A stretch of 64,000 bases of DNA. It comes from Variovorax sp. CAN15. Its GTDB lineage: Bacteria > Pseudomonadota > Gammaproteobacteria > Burkholderiales > Burkholderiaceae_C. This document shows positions 9,419-18,017 of the stretch, in pieces. Each line of letters starts with the position of its first letter. The first letter of the stretch is position 1. Where the stretch lies: the NCBI RefSeq assembly GCF_030462475.1, contig NZ_JASMRZ010000002.1, positions 23,666 through 87,665 of the forward strand. The letters run 5' to 3'. A program made the position numbers and the translations under genes. The notes below the pieces were generated by a model. The model had not been told where the DNA came from, made no database searches, and was given only the letters and a program-made list of their open reading frames with translations.

Positions 9419-9886
9419 ATGAAAAGCAACACTCGTTCGATGCTCTTCACAATGCTCGCCACCGGCGCACTGACAGTCACCACGGCTGCCTTCGCGGCAC
9501 CGCCGGCTCGCGGAGAAGCCCCCGGAACCTATCAGCAGGAACTGGCCGTCTGCGGACACAACCAGCAGGACCGCGCAGCCTGCATCCGAGAAGCCGGAGC
9601 GGCACGCCAGGCGGCTGCACGCGGCGGCCTCACCAGCGCCCCCGACTACCGCGCCAACGCACTCGCACGCTGCGGACTGCAGCAGCCGGCCGACCGCCCC
9701 GCGTGCGAGGCCCGTGTCCTGGGCAGCATGGGCAACACCAAGGCCAGTGTGGACGGTAGCGTGATGGGTGGCGGGCTGATCCGCGAATCTGTCACCACCA
9801 CCATGGTGCCGGTTGCGCCTGCGCCCATGGAACACCACCCGATGCCCATGCCGCGGCCCATGCCGATGCCGGCTCCCATGCGCTGA
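9419..9886 (+). CDS. Small secreted four-cysteine protein, copy 2, with Met/Pro/His tail
   Basis: A 155-residue paralogue of the preceding gene, 74 bases downstream. The signal peptide ends near AFA-AP (about 27). Cysteines at 45, 55, 85 and 96 align with those of copy 1, and the GSVMGGGLIRESVT block is conserved. It differs in a C-terminal extension (about 130-155) rich in Met, Pro and His (MEHHPMPMPRPMPMPAPM), the kind of composition seen in periplasmic copper-binding tails; metal binding is speculation. A strong AAGGAG ribosome site precedes the ATG. The two genes could be cotranscribed, or each have its own promoter. Confidence 0.8.
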   Translation: MKSNTRSMLFTMLATGALTVTTAAFAAPPARGEAPGTYQQELAVCGHNQQDRAACIREAGAARQAAARGGLTSAPDYRANALARCGLQQPADRPACEARVLGSMGNTKASVDGSVMGGGLIRESVTTTMVPVAPAPMEHHPMPMPRPMPMPAPMR

Positions 9887-9907
9887 CCTGACAGCTTTTC
9901 CTCCTGC

Positions 9908-9941
9908 GGGCATTGCCGTTTTCACGGAGACGGCAATGCCC
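9908..9941. terminator. Perfect 12-bp stem-loop after the secreted pair
   Basis: GGGCATTGCCGT at 9908-9919 pairs exactly with ACGGCAATGCCC at 9930-9941 across a 10-base loop. It starts 22 bases after the stop of the second secreted gene. There is no long T-run after it, so it is either a terminator of the GC-rich kind lacking a U tract or a transcript 3-prime stabiliser. It immediately precedes the Pho-box promoter of the next gene. Confidence 0.6.
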
Positions 9942-9944
9942 TCA

Positions 9945-9989
9945 CTGTCATATTTCTGTCATAAAACGCTGCGGTGTGCTAGCTATAGT
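9945..9989 (+). promoter_or_regulatory. Putative Pho box and -10 element
   Basis: Two perfect CTGTCAT repeats (9945-9951 and 9956-9962) are separated by 4 bases (ATTT), which is the spacing of PhoB half-sites on an 11-base period. A candidate -10, TATAGT, lies at 9984-9989. The gap from the second repeat to the -10 is 21 bases, equal to the usual 10 plus one 11-base turn, so a degenerate third half-site would be in phase. This suggests control by PhoB under phosphate limitation of the gene at 10023. This is prediction from sequence only. Confidence 0.65.
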
Positions 9990-10022
9990 TCCCGGTCCCT
10001 GCCCACCGAGGAATCCTTTCTC

Positions 10023-10298
10023 ATGAATGCCATCAAGGTCGCTCGCCGATTCATCGAAACGGACCCGGCCAACGAATCGGCCAAGATCCTGGCCCAGCTC
10101 GTGTTGGCCCTCGAGTCCGAACGCAGCTTCGAACTCATTACCCTCTACGAACTCGACTACAAGAGCTTCCAGCTCGCCATGGACATCCTGAAAGAGTGGC
10201 GCCTCGACCGCTACTACGCCAGCAAGTCCAAGCTGTTCGATCTGTCGCTGCAGGTCAGCGAACTCGAAAAGAACGACGCCCCCGAAGCCAAGGCCTGA
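10023..10298 (+). CDS. Small conserved protein of unknown function
   Basis: A 91-residue soluble protein, MNAIKVARRFIETDPANESA..., with predicted helices, no signal peptide and no membrane segment. The sequence has the feel of a tetratricopeptide-like or short helical-repeat protein (AKILAQLVLALES, ELDYKSFQLAMDILKEWRLDRYYASKSKL). I believe close relatives exist in Comamonadaceae, without known function. A GAGGAA ribosome site fixes the ATG at 10023. It is preceded by a Pho-box-like promoter and ends 35 bases before the convergent arabinose operon; a pyrimidine-rich tract fills that gap. Confidence 0.75.
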   Translation: MNAIKVARRFIETDPANESAKILAQLVLALESERSFELITLYELDYKSFQLAMDILKEWRLDRYYASKSKLFDLSLQVSELEKNDAPEAKA

Positions 10299-10333
10299 GC
10301 GGCCTTCGCTTCCTCCTCTCTCTCTTCCCTCCC

Positions 10334-11251
10334 CTACCTCCCCCAGCGCAGCACCATCGGATCGAGCCGCTTCGCGGTCTCGATCAGGCCTGCACGCGTG
10401 TCGGGGTGCATCGCCGGCAACGGGTGCCGCGGTGCCTCGCAGGCGATCACTCCACCTTCCTTCATCAGCGACTTGCAGGCCAGCAAGCCCGCCTGGCGGT
10501 TTTCGTAGTTGATGAGCGGCAGCCACTGCTGGTACAGCGCGAAGGCCTTGTCGCGGTCGCCCGAGCGGTGCGCCTCGATGATCGGGCGGATGCCGTCCGG
10601 ATAGCCGCCTCCCGTCATCGAGCCTGTAGCGCCCGCGTCGAGGTCGGGCATCAGCGTGATGGCTTCCTCGCCGTCCCATGGCCCCTCGATGGCGTCGCCG
10701 CCCAGGCGGATCAGCTCCCGCAGCTTCGATGCGGCGCCCGCCGTCTCGATCTTGAAGTACGCCACCTGCTCGATCTCCTTCGCCATGCGCGCAAGGAACG
10801 GCGCCGACAGCACCGTGCCGCTGGCCGGCGCGTCCTGGATCATGATCGGAATGCCCACCGCGTCCGACAGCCGCGCATAGAACTCATAGATCTGCGGCTC
10901 CGGTACGCGAAAGGTCGCGCCGTGGTACGGCGGCATCACCATCAGCATCGCCGCACCCATGTCCTGCGCACGGCGGCTGCGTTCGGCGCACACCTTGGTG
11001 CTGTAGTGCGTGGTGGTCACGATCACCGGCACGCGGCCCTTCACGTGTTCGAGGATGGTGCGGGTGAGCACCTCGCGCTCCTCGTCGGACAGGACGAACT
11101 GCTCGGAGAAGTTCGCGAGGATGCAAAGCCCGTCGGAGCCCGCGTCGATCATGAAGTCGACGCAGCGCTTCTGGCTTTCGATGTCGAGCGAGCCCTGCTC
11201 GGTGAAGGTGGTGGGCACCACCGGGAAGATGCCGCGGTATCTGGGAGTCAT
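10334..11251 (-). CDS. Probable L-2-keto-3-deoxyarabonate dehydratase (DHDPS/NAL family)
   Basis: A 305-residue member of the dihydrodipicolinate synthase / N-acetylneuraminate lyase superfamily, a class I TIM barrel. The expected Schiff-base lysine is K167 in AYFKIE. The usual YN-P segment reads MIQDAPASGTVLS (about 137-149), which fits sugar-acid dehydratases better than DapA. As the last gene of an operon holding an arabonate dehydratase and an oxoglutarate semialdehyde dehydrogenase, it should convert 2-dehydro-3-deoxy-L-arabonate to 2,5-dioxopentanoate. The ATG at 11251 is 16 bases from the upstream stop; a TTG at 11266 is possible. An aldolase activity on the same substrate cannot be excluded from sequence. 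Confidence 0.82.
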   Translation of the reverse strand: MTPRYRGIFPVVPTTFTEQGSLDIESQKRCVDFMIDAGSDGLCILANFSEQFVLSDEEREVLTRTILEHVKGRVPVIVTTTHYSTKVCAERSRRAQDMGAAMLMVMPPYHGATFRVPEPQIYEFYARLSDAVGIPIMIQDAPASGTVLSAPFLARMAKEIEQVAYFKIETAGAASKLRELIRLGGDAIEGPWDGEEAITLMPDLDAGATGSMTGGGYPDGIRPIIEAHRSGDRDKAFALYQQWLPLINYENRQAGLLACKSLMKEGGVIACEAPRHPLPAMHPDTRAGLIETAKRLDPMVLRWGR

Positions 11252-11267
11252 GGTGTTTCGGAGCAAG

Positions 11268-13016
11268 TCAGTGTGAATGGCGGGGAACGGCCGCGCCGCG
11301 GCAGCCGACCAGGAAGTCGAAGTCGCAGCCCTCGTCGGCCTGCAGCACGTGATTGACGTAGAGCTTCTGGTAGCCGCCGCCGCGCGTGCTCATCGGCTGC
11401 GCGTCCGAAGCCGAGAGCGAAGCCAGCCGCGCGGCCAGCTCCTCGTCGCTGATGTCCAGGTGCAGGCGCCCCGCGTCGCAGTCGAGCTCGATCCAGTCGC
11501 CGTCGCGCACGGCCGCCAGCGGCCCGCCGTCGGCCGCCTCGGGCGCGACGTGCAGCACCACCGTGCCGTAGGCCGTGCCGCTCATGCGGGCGTCCGAGAT
11601 GCGCACCATGTCCTTGATGCCCTGGCGCAGCAGCTTAGGCGGCAGGCCCATGTTGCCGACCTCGGCCATGCCCGGGTAGCCCTTGGGCCCGCAGTTCTTC
11701 AGCACCAGCACGCAGCTCGCATCGACGTCCAGGTTCTCGTCGACGATGCGCTCCTTGTAGTGCTCCAGGTTCTCGAACACCACCGCCCTGCCCCGATGCT
11801 TCAGCAGCTCCGGTGAAGCCGCCGAGGGTTTGAGCACCGCGCCACGCGGCGACAGGTTGCCTCGCAGGATGCGGATGCCGCCATCGGCGATCAGCGGCTT
11901 GTCGATCGGGCGGATCACCTCGTCGTCGAGGCTGGGCGCATCGCGCACGTTGTCCCAGATCGACTGGCCATTCACCGTCAGCGCATCGGGATGCGGCAGC
12001 AGCCCGTTCTCGCCCAGCCGGCGCAGCACGGCCGGCAGTCCGCCCGCGTAATAGAACTCCTCCATCAGGAAGCGCCCCGAAGGCATCAGGTCGACAATGG
12101 TCGGCGTGTGGCTGCCGATGCGCGTCCAGTCTTCCAGCTCCAGCTCGACGCCGATGCGCCCGGCGATCGCTTTCAGGTGGATCACCGCGTTGGTCGAGCC
12201 GCCGATGGCCGCGTTCACGCGGATCGCGTTCTCGAAAGCCTCGCGCGTGAGGATCTTCGACAGCGTGAGCCCCTCCTTCGCCATCTCCACCGCACGCATG
12301 CCCGACATCTGCGCCAGCACATAGCGCCGCGCATCCACCGCCGGAATGGCCGCGTTGTGCGGCAGCGAGGCACCCAGCGCCTCGGCCATGCAGGCCATGG
12401 TCGAGGCCGTGCCCATGGTGTTGCAGGTGCCGGCCGAGCGCGACATGCCGCCCTCGGCCGAGAGGAACTGGTGCAGGTTGATCTCGCCCGCCTTCAGCGA
12501 CTCGTGCAGCTGCCAAACGGCCGTGCCGGAGCCGATGTTCTTGCCATCGAGCTTGCCGTTGAGCATCGGCCCGCCCGTGACCACGATGGCCGGTATGTCG
12601 CAGCTCGCCGCGCCCATCAACAGCGCGGGCGTGGTCTTGTCGCAGCCAGTGAGCAGCACCACCGCGTCGACCGGATTGCCGCGGATGGCCTCTTCCACGT
12701 CCATGCTCGCGAGGTTGCGCGTGAGCATCGCGGTCGGCCGCAGGTTCGATTCGCCGTTGGAGAACACCGGGAACTCCACCGGAAAGCCGCCCGCCTCCGA
12801 GATGCCTCGCTTCACGTGCTCGGCGATCTTGCGGAAGTGCGCGTTGCACGGCGTGAGCTCCGACCAGGTGTTGCAGATGCCGATGATCGGCCGGCCGTCG
12901 AACTCGTGGTCAGGAATGCCCTGGTTCTTCATCCAGCTTCGGTACATGAAGCCGTTCTTGTCGGCCGAGCCGAACCATTCGGTCGAGCGCAGTTTCTTCG
13001 GAGGGGTGTCCGGCAT
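11268..13016 (-). CDS. L-arabonate dehydratase (IlvD/EDD family)
   Basis: A 582-residue Fe-S dehydratase that removes water from L-arabonate to give 2-keto-3-deoxy-L-arabonate. The three expected cluster cysteines are visible: C57 (TPCNAH), C125 (TGCDKTTPA) and C198 (AGTCNTMGTAST), spaced as in known arabonate dehydratases. Length and the WFGSADKNGFMYRSWMKNQG start also match that subgroup. The start at 13016 is preceded by AGGA. It sits between the YjfF-type permease gene and the DHDPS-family gene, all in one direction. Members can also act on D-fuconate or D-galactonate, so the sugar is set by context. Confidence 0.9.
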   Translation of the reverse strand: MPDTPPKKLRSTEWFGSADKNGFMYRSWMKNQGIPDHEFDGRPIIGICNTWSELTPCNAHFRKIAEHVKRGISEAGGFPVEFPVFSNGESNLRPTAMLTRNLASMDVEEAIRGNPVDAVVLLTGCDKTTPALLMGAASCDIPAIVVTGGPMLNGKLDGKNIGSGTAVWQLHESLKAGEINLHQFLSAEGGMSRSAGTCNTMGTASTMACMAEALGASLPHNAAIPAVDARRYVLAQMSGMRAVEMAKEGLTLSKILTREAFENAIRVNAAIGGSTNAVIHLKAIAGRIGVELELEDWTRIGSHTPTIVDLMPSGRFLMEEFYYAGGLPAVLRRLGENGLLPHPDALTVNGQSIWDNVRDAPSLDDEVIRPIDKPLIADGGIRILRGNLSPRGAVLKPSAASPELLKHRGRAVVFENLEHYKERIVDENLDVDASCVLVLKNCGPKGYPGMAEVGNMGLPPKLLRQGIKDMVRISDARMSGTAYGTVVLHVAPEAADGGPLAAVRDGDWIELDCDAGRLHLDISDEELAARLASLSASDAQPMSTRGGGYQKLYVNHVLQADEGCDFDFLVGCRGAAVPRHSH

Positions 13017-13054
13017 GCGAGTTGTCCTGAGGGGAGAAAGAGAGAAAAAGAAAG

Positions 13055-14080
13055 TCAGCGCCGTGGCGTGCGCGAGGTGAAGAAGCGCTGCAGCAGGCAG
13101 AACACGAACAGCAGCGCACCGACGACGATGCGCGTCCACCACGAGCTCAGCGTGCCGTCGAATGAAATGAGCGTCTGGATGATCCCGAGCATCAGCACGC
13201 CGAAGAGCGTGCCCGCCACGTAGCCCACGCCACCGGTGAGCAGCGTGCCGCCAATCACCACCGCGGCGATCGCGTCGAGCTCCAGCCCCACGGCGTGCAG
13301 GCCGTAGCCCGAGAGCATGTAGAAGGTGAAGATCACGCCCGCCAGCGCCGAGCAGAAGCCCGAGAGCGTGTACACGCCGATCAGCGTGCGGCGCACCGGC
13401 AGCCCCATGAGCACCGCCGACTGCTCGCTGCCGCCGATGGCATACACCGCGCGTCCGAACGAGGTGCAGTGCGCGATGAAGATCGCCGCCAGCAGCACCA
13501 CCATCGCGATCACCGCGCTGACCGACACCGAAGCCTCGCCCCACACCGGAATGCGGATCTGCGAGACCTGCGAGTAGAACTCGTTGGTGATGCTGATCGA
13601 GTCGATGCTGATGAGATAGCACAGCCCCCGCGCCAGGAACATGCCCGCCAGCGTGACGATGAAGGGCTGCAGCCTGAAGCGCTCGATGAGCACGCCCATG
13701 AAAGCGCCGAAGGCCGTGCCCATCGCGAGCACCAGAGGAATCACGATGCCGGGGCTCCAGCCGTGCTTCTCGACAAGCGAGGCCGACACCATGGTGGTGA
13801 GCGCGATCACCGAGCCCACCGACAGGTCGATGCCGCCCGAGAGGATCACGAAGGTCATGCCCACCGCCACGACGATGAGGAAGGCGTTGTCGATCAGCAG
13901 GTTGAGGAACACCTGCGCCGAGAAGAAGCCGTCGTAGAACACCGAGCCCAGCGTCGCCACCAGCACGAACAGCGAAATCGTCGCCGCCAGCGGCAGGTAT
14001 TTCGGATTGAGCCTCTTGCTCCCTCCCCCTCGCGCGGGAGAGGGCTGGGATGAGGGTGCAGTCTCGATCACCGCGCTCAT
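13055..14080 (-). CDS. yjfF: Sugar ABC transporter permease, YjfF type
   Basis: A 341-residue inner-membrane permease of the monosaccharide (CUT2/RbsC-like) family with the signature [19 protein letters not shown]. It forms a transporter with the YtfT- and YtfR-type proteins encoded just upstream and probably with the YtfQ-type binding protein at 20801-21766. In E. coli this set imports galactofuranose; here, by context, probably the furanose form of arabinose or galactose. The ATG overlaps the ytfT stop (ATGA, 14077-14080). Residues about 9-22 (PSSQPSPARGGGSK) are encoded by a GC-rich repeat that also occurs twice between ytfT and ytfR, which is unusual inside a gene. Confidence 0.9.
   Translation of the reverse strand: MSAVIETAPSSQPSPARGGGSKRLNPKYLPLAATISLFVLVATLGSVFYDGFFSAQVFLNLLIDNAFLIVVAVGMTFVILSGGIDLSVGSVIALTTMVSASLVEKHGWSPGIVIPLVLAMGTAFGAFMGVLIERFRLQPFIVTLAGMFLARGLCYLISIDSISITNEFYSQVSQIRIPVWGEASVSVSAVIAMVVLLAAIFIAHCTSFGRAVYAIGGSEQSAVLMGLPVRRTLIGVYTLSGFCSALAGVIFTFYMLSGYGLHAVGLELDAIAAVVIGGTLLTGGVGYVAGTLFGVLMLGIIQTLISFDGTLSSWWTRIVVGALLFVFCLLQRFFTSRTPRR
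14019..14058 (+). repeat. REP-like GC-rich element inside the yjfF coding region
   Basis: The stretch begins CTCCCTCCCCCTCGCGCGGG and continues through a G-rich half ending near GGGATGAGGG. It has the same architecture as the two elements at 15127-15157 and 15200-15235: a C-tract, a short loop, a G-tract, then GGG-TG-GGG. Here it encodes part of the N-terminus of the YjfF-type permease. Confidence 0.55.
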
Positions 14081-15111
14081 GCCCGCCCTCCTTCATGCAC
14101 CGGCCGCTGCACCAGCGTGCGCACCTGCGACCTGAATTCCGGCGACTGCAGCAGCATCACCACGAACACCACGCCGGCCTTCACGACCAGGTTGATCTCC
14201 GGCGGCACGCCCAGCGAATAGATCGCGTAGGTCAACGTCTGGATGATCAGCGCGCCGATCACGCTGCCCACGAGGCTGAAGCGTCCTCCTGTCAGCGCGG
14301 TGCCGCCCAGCGTCACGGCAAGGATGGCATCGAGCTCGATGAGCTGCCCCGCGTTGTTGCCATCCGCGCTCTTCACGTTGGAGCTGATCAGCAGCCCCGC
14401 CACGCCCGCGCAGGCCCCGCAGAACGCATACGCCCCAACGACCAGCCGCCGCGCCTGCACGCCCGCCACGCGCGCCGCCGTCGGGTTGATGCCTACCGCC
14501 TGAATGAAGAGCCCCAGTGCCGTGCGCGTGATCGCCAGGTACAGCAGCATGAACACCGCCGCCACGATGAACAGCGAGAAAGGCAGCCCCAGCAGGTAGC
14601 CGCTGCCGAGGAAGAAGAAGGGCTTGTAGTAGATGGTGATGATCTGCCCGTCGGCGATCAGCTGCGCGATGCCGCGCCCCGCCACCATCAGGATCAGCGT
14701 CGCGATGATGGGCTGCATGCCCACCTTGGCCACCAGCAGGCCGTTCCACAGCCCGCACACCAGCGCGATGCCGATGGCCGCGAGGATCGCGAGCGGCATC
14801 GGGAACCGGCTCGTGTCGCTGGACACCGAGCCGCCGATCATCCAGGCCGCCAGCGCCGCCGCGATGGCCACGACCGCGCCCACCGAGATGTCGATGCCGC
14901 GGGTGGCGATGACCAGCGTCATGCCGAGCGACACCAGCACCAGCGGCGCCGCGCGGTTCAGGATGTCGATCAGGCTGCCGTAGAGATGGCCGTCGCGCCA
15001 TTCGAGGTGGAGGAAGCTGGCGTTGAAGGCTGTGTTCACTGCGAGCAGGAGCAGCAGCGTGACGATGGGCCAGGCGAGGCGGTGGCTCATGAGGGATGAA
15101 AGGCGTTTCAT
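14077..15111 (-). CDS. ytfT: Sugar ABC transporter permease, YtfT type
   Basis: A 344-residue membrane protein with about eight to ten hydrophobic segments and the CUT2 permease signature VSLGMTLVIATRGIDISVGA. It is partner to the YjfF-type permease with which it overlaps by ATGA, and to the YtfR-type ATPase upstream. I chose the ATG at 15111, preceded by GGAGCAAGG; a shorter start at 15090 (MSHRLAWP) is possible. The gap of 145 bases to the ATPase gene is filled by an inverted pair of GC-rich repeats. Confidence 0.9.
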   Translation of the reverse strand: MKRLSSLMSHRLAWPIVTLLLLLAVNTAFNASFLHLEWRDGHLYGSLIDILNRAAPLVLVSLGMTLVIATRGIDISVGAVVAIAAALAAWMIGGSVSSDTSRFPMPLAILAAIGIALVCGLWNGLLVAKVGMQPIIATLILMVAGRGIAQLIADGQIITIYYKPFFFLGSGYLLGLPFSLFIVAAVFMLLYLAITRTALGLFIQAVGINPTAARVAGVQARRLVVGAYAFCGACAGVAGLLISSNVKSADGNNAGQLIELDAILAVTLGGTALTGGRFSLVGSVIGALIIQTLTYAIYSLGVPPEINLVVKAGVVFVVMLLQSPEFRSQVRTLVQRPVHEGGRA

Positions 15112-15126
15112 GTGTTCTGCCTTGCT

Positions 15127-15235
15127 CCTTCCCCCGCTGGGGGAAGGCCGGGATGGGGGCATGCGGCCTCGAACGCCGCGCGATGGCGGAGGCCGGCAGC
15201 CCCCACCCCTGCCCACCCCCAGAGGGGGAGGGAGA
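15127..15235. repeat. Inverted pair of REP-like palindromic elements
   Basis: The ytfR-ytfT gap holds two related hairpins in opposite orientation. The first is CCTTCCCCC-GCT-GGGGGAAGG (15127-15147), a perfect 9-bp stem, followed by CCGGGATGGGGGC. The second (about 15200-15235) is the mirror image, with CCCCC-AGA-GGGGG at 15216-15228. A third copy lies in the N-terminus of yjfF. The paired inverted arrangement resembles REP/BIME elements and could act as a transcript stabiliser or attenuator within the operon. Confidence 0.6.
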
Positions 15236-15256
15236 AAGACGATGCATCCCGCGCGT

Positions 15257-16789
15257 TCATGCCGCCGCAATCATTTCGTACACCTCGTCCTCGGTCGAGC
15301 CGCCCGGCAGCTCACCCACCTTCTTCCTGTCGCGCAGCACCACGATGCGATGCGCCACGCGCACCACCTCGCTCATCTCCGAGGAAATGAAGATCACCGC
15401 CATGCCCGCCTTCGCAAGCCGCAGGATCTCTTCCATGATCTCCTGCTTGGCCGCCACGTCGATGCCGCGCGTGGGCTCGTCGAGGATCAGCAGGCGCGGC
15501 TCGGTCGCGAGCCAGCGCGCGATCATGGCCTTCTGCTGGTTGCCACCCGACAGCAGCCCGATGGGCGTCTCCACGCTCGCGGTCTTGATGCCCAGCGAGG
15601 CGACGAAGCGCTCGGCCATCGCCGTCTGCTCCGCGTGCGAGAGAAAGCGCTTCGTGCCCAGCCGCGCCTGCAGGGCCAGCGCGATGTTCTCGCGCACCGA
15701 CAGCTCGGCGACGATGCCATCGGTCTTGCGCTCCTCGGGGCACAGCGCAAGGCCTTCGCGGATCGCGTCGGCCGGATTCGAGAAGCTGACGCTGCGGCCA
15801 TCGACCTTGAGCACGCCGCGATCCGGCGTCTCCAACCCGAACAGCAGTCGCGCGAGTTCCGTTCGGCCCGCACCCAGCAGGCCCGCGATGCCGACGACCT
15901 CGCCCGCGCGCACGCGCAGGTCGGTCGCCTGCAGCTGGCCCGCCTGCCCCAGCCCCTCGATCTGCAGCAGCGCAGGCGCGGCCTCGTCGAACGCGGGCAG
16001 CGCGGCCGGCCGGGCCGATTGCGCCGCGAGCTCTCGCCCGAGCATCGCGGCGATCAGCGCCTGCGGCCCGAGGTCGGCCGCCTTCCACTCGCCGATCCAC
16101 GCACCATTGCGCAGCACGGTGATGCGGTCCGACACCGCGTACATCTGGTTGAGGAAGTGCGTCACGAAGACGATCGCCAACCCTTCGGCGCGCAGCCGCC
16201 GCAGTACCTCGAACAGCTTCTCGACCTCGTCGTCGTCGAGGCTGGAGGTGGGCTCGTCGAGGATCAGCACCTTCGACGACACGCCCAGCGCCCGCGCGAT
16301 GGCCACCATCTGCTGCACCGCCACCGAGTAGCCCGACAGCAGCCGCGTCACATCGATGTCGAGCCCGATGCGCGCCAACAACTCCCCGGCGCGGCGGTTC
16401 ACCGCGGCCCAGTCGATGCGGCAGCCCTGCGCCGCGCCCTTGCGCGGGTAGCGCCCGGCGAACACGTTCTCCGCCACTGAGAGGTTCGGGCACAGATTCA
16501 CTTCCTGGTAGACGGTGCTGATGCCCAGCTTCTGCGCCTCCAGCGGCGAATGCGGGCGGATCGGTTTGCCATCGAGCAGCATCTCGCCGCCACTCGAAGG
16601 CAGCACGCCCGTCAGCACCTTGATCAGCGTCGACTTGCCCGCGCCGTTCTGCCCCATGAGCGCGTGGATCTCGCCCGGATACAGGTCGAGCCGCACGTCA
16701 CGCAGCACCGGGATGCCTCCGAACTGCTTGTGGATGCCCCTGAGCTGGAGTACGGGGCTGGGACTGGGGCTGGGGCGTGCGTCTGCCAT
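15257..16789 (-). CDS. ytfR: Sugar ABC transporter ATP-binding protein, YtfR type
   Basis: A 510-residue double ATPase of the CUT2 class. The first ATPase domain has Walker A MGQNGAGKST and Walker B KVLILDEPTSSLD. The second has the degenerate loop GIAGLLGAGRTEL, then signature LLSGGNQQK and [12 protein letters not shown], as is usual in this family. It energises uptake through the YtfT and YjfF permeases. The N-terminus has a short Ser-Pro repeat (MADARPSPSPSP). It begins 10 bases after the mmsB stop in the same direction. Confidence 0.92.
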   Translation of the reverse strand: MADARPSPSPSPVLQLRGIHKQFGGIPVLRDVRLDLYPGEIHALMGQNGAGKSTLIKVLTGVLPSSGGEMLLDGKPIRPHSPLEAQKLGISTVYQEVNLCPNLSVAENVFAGRYPRKGAAQGCRIDWAAVNRRAGELLARIGLDIDVTRLLSGYSVAVQQMVAIARALGVSSKVLILDEPTSSLDDDEVEKLFEVLRRLRAEGLAIVFVTHFLNQMYAVSDRITVLRNGAWIGEWKAADLGPQALIAAMLGRELAAQSARPAALPAFDEAAPALLQIEGLGQAGQLQATDLRVRAGEVVGIAGLLGAGRTELARLLFGLETPDRGVLKVDGRSVSFSNPADAIREGLALCPEERKTDGIVAELSVRENIALALQARLGTKRFLSHAEQTAMAERFVASLGIKTASVETPIGLLSGGNQQKAMIARWLATEPRLLILDEPTRGIDVAAKQEIMEEILRLAKAGMAVIFISSEMSEVVRVAHRIVVLRDRKKVGELPGGSTEDEVYEMIAAA

Positions 16790-16799
16790 GTGCCGTGCG

Positions 16800-18017
16800 T
16801 CACTTGTTCTTGTTGTAGACGTCGATGAACACCGCCGCCAGCAGCACCAGTCCCTTGATGACCTGCTGGTAGTCGATGCCGATGCCGAGGATCGACATGC
16901 CGTTGTTCATCACGCCCATGATGAAGGCGCCGATCACCGCGCCCATCACCTTGCCCACGCCACCCGAAGCGGAAGCGCCGCCGATGAAGCAGGCCGCGAT
17001 CACGTCGAGCTCGAAGCCCAGGCCGGCCTTGGGCGTGGCCGTGTTCAGCCGCGCCGCGAACACGAGGCCGGCCAGCGCCGCGAGCGCGCCCATGTTCACG
17101 AAGGTGAGGAAAGCGAGCCGCTGCGTCTTCACGCCCGAGAGGCGCGCCGCCTTCTCGTTGCCGCCCAGCGCGTAGATGCGCCGGCCGACGGTGGTGCGGT
17201 TGGTGACGAAGTCGTACACCACGATCAGCACCGCCATCACGATCAGCACGTTGGGCAGGCCCTTGTAGGTCGACAGCAGGTAGCTGAAGAACAGGATGAT
17301 GGCCGCGAAGAACAGGTTCTTCACCAGGAAGAAGGCGTAGGGCTCCTGGTCCATGCCGTGCGCCGCCAGCTTGGCGCGCCCGCGCATCTTGAAGAACACC
17401 AGCGCCGCCGCGGCCAGCGCACCCACGACCAGCGAGGTGGTGCGGAAGGTGTCGCCGCCCAGCGGATCAGGGATGAAGCCCGAACTCAGCCGCTGGAACT
17501 CCACCGGAAACGGACCCACCGACTGTCCCGCCAGGAGCGCCAGCGTGAGCCCCTTGAACACCAGCATGCCCGCGAGCGTGACGATGAACGACGGGATCTT
17601 GCGGAAGGCCACGAACCAGCCCTGCGCCGCGCCGATGACGGCGCCCGCGAAGATGCTCACCAGCGCCGTCGGCACGAAGTGCCAGCCGTACTCCACCATC
17701 AGCACCGCCGCCAGCGCGCCGATGAAGCCGCACACCGAGCCCACCGACAGGTCGATGTGCCCCGCCACGATCACCAGCAGCATGCCCAGGGCCATGATGA
17801 CCACGTAGCTGTTCTGCAGCAGCAGGTTGGTGAGGTTCAGCGGCCGCAGCAGCGTGCCGTCGGTCAGCACCTGGAACAGCACCATGATCGCGACCAGCGA
17901 AATCAGCATGCCGTATTCGCGCAGGTTGTTCTTCAGGAAGCCGGTGTGCAGCTTCGCCGACGCCGCCTCGGCCACGGGCACGGCGGTCTTCACCGTATTG
18001 ACTTCAGGCTGGGACAT
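16800..18017 (-). CDS. mmsB: Multiple monosaccharide ABC transporter permease
   Basis: A 405-residue permease of the GguB/MmsB subgroup, longer than RbsC-type proteins. It shows the family segments [23 protein letters not shown] and [24 protein letters not shown]. With MmsA and ChvE it imports aldoses such as L-arabinose, D-galactose and D-xylose. The start lies inside the end of mmsA (14-base overlap), which indicates tight coupling. The stop is 10 bases before the start of ytfR. Confidence 0.93.
   Translation of the reverse strand: MSQPEVNTVKTAVPVAEAASAKLHTGFLKNNLREYGMLISLVAIMVLFQVLTDGTLLRPLNLTNLLLQNSYVVIMALGMLLVIVAGHIDLSVGSVCGFIGALAAVLMVEYGWHFVPTALVSIFAGAVIGAAQGWFVAFRKIPSFIVTLAGMLVFKGLTLALLAGQSVGPFPVEFQRLSSGFIPDPLGGDTFRTTSLVVGALAAAALVFFKMRGRAKLAAHGMDQEPYAFFLVKNLFFAAIILFFSYLLSTYKGLPNVLIVMAVLIVVYDFVTNRTTVGRRIYALGGNEKAARLSGVKTQRLAFLTFVNMGALAALAGLVFAARLNTATPKAGLGFELDVIAACFIGGASASGGVGKVMGAVIGAFIMGVMNNGMSILGIGIDYQQVIKGLVLLAAVFIDVYNKNK

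Noticed and set aside
11268..14096. One very long frame covering the dehydratase and part of the permease
   Set aside because: Only the part from the ATG at 13016 is the dehydratase. The upstream part is a shifted-frame reading of the yjfF gene, which is coded in another frame.
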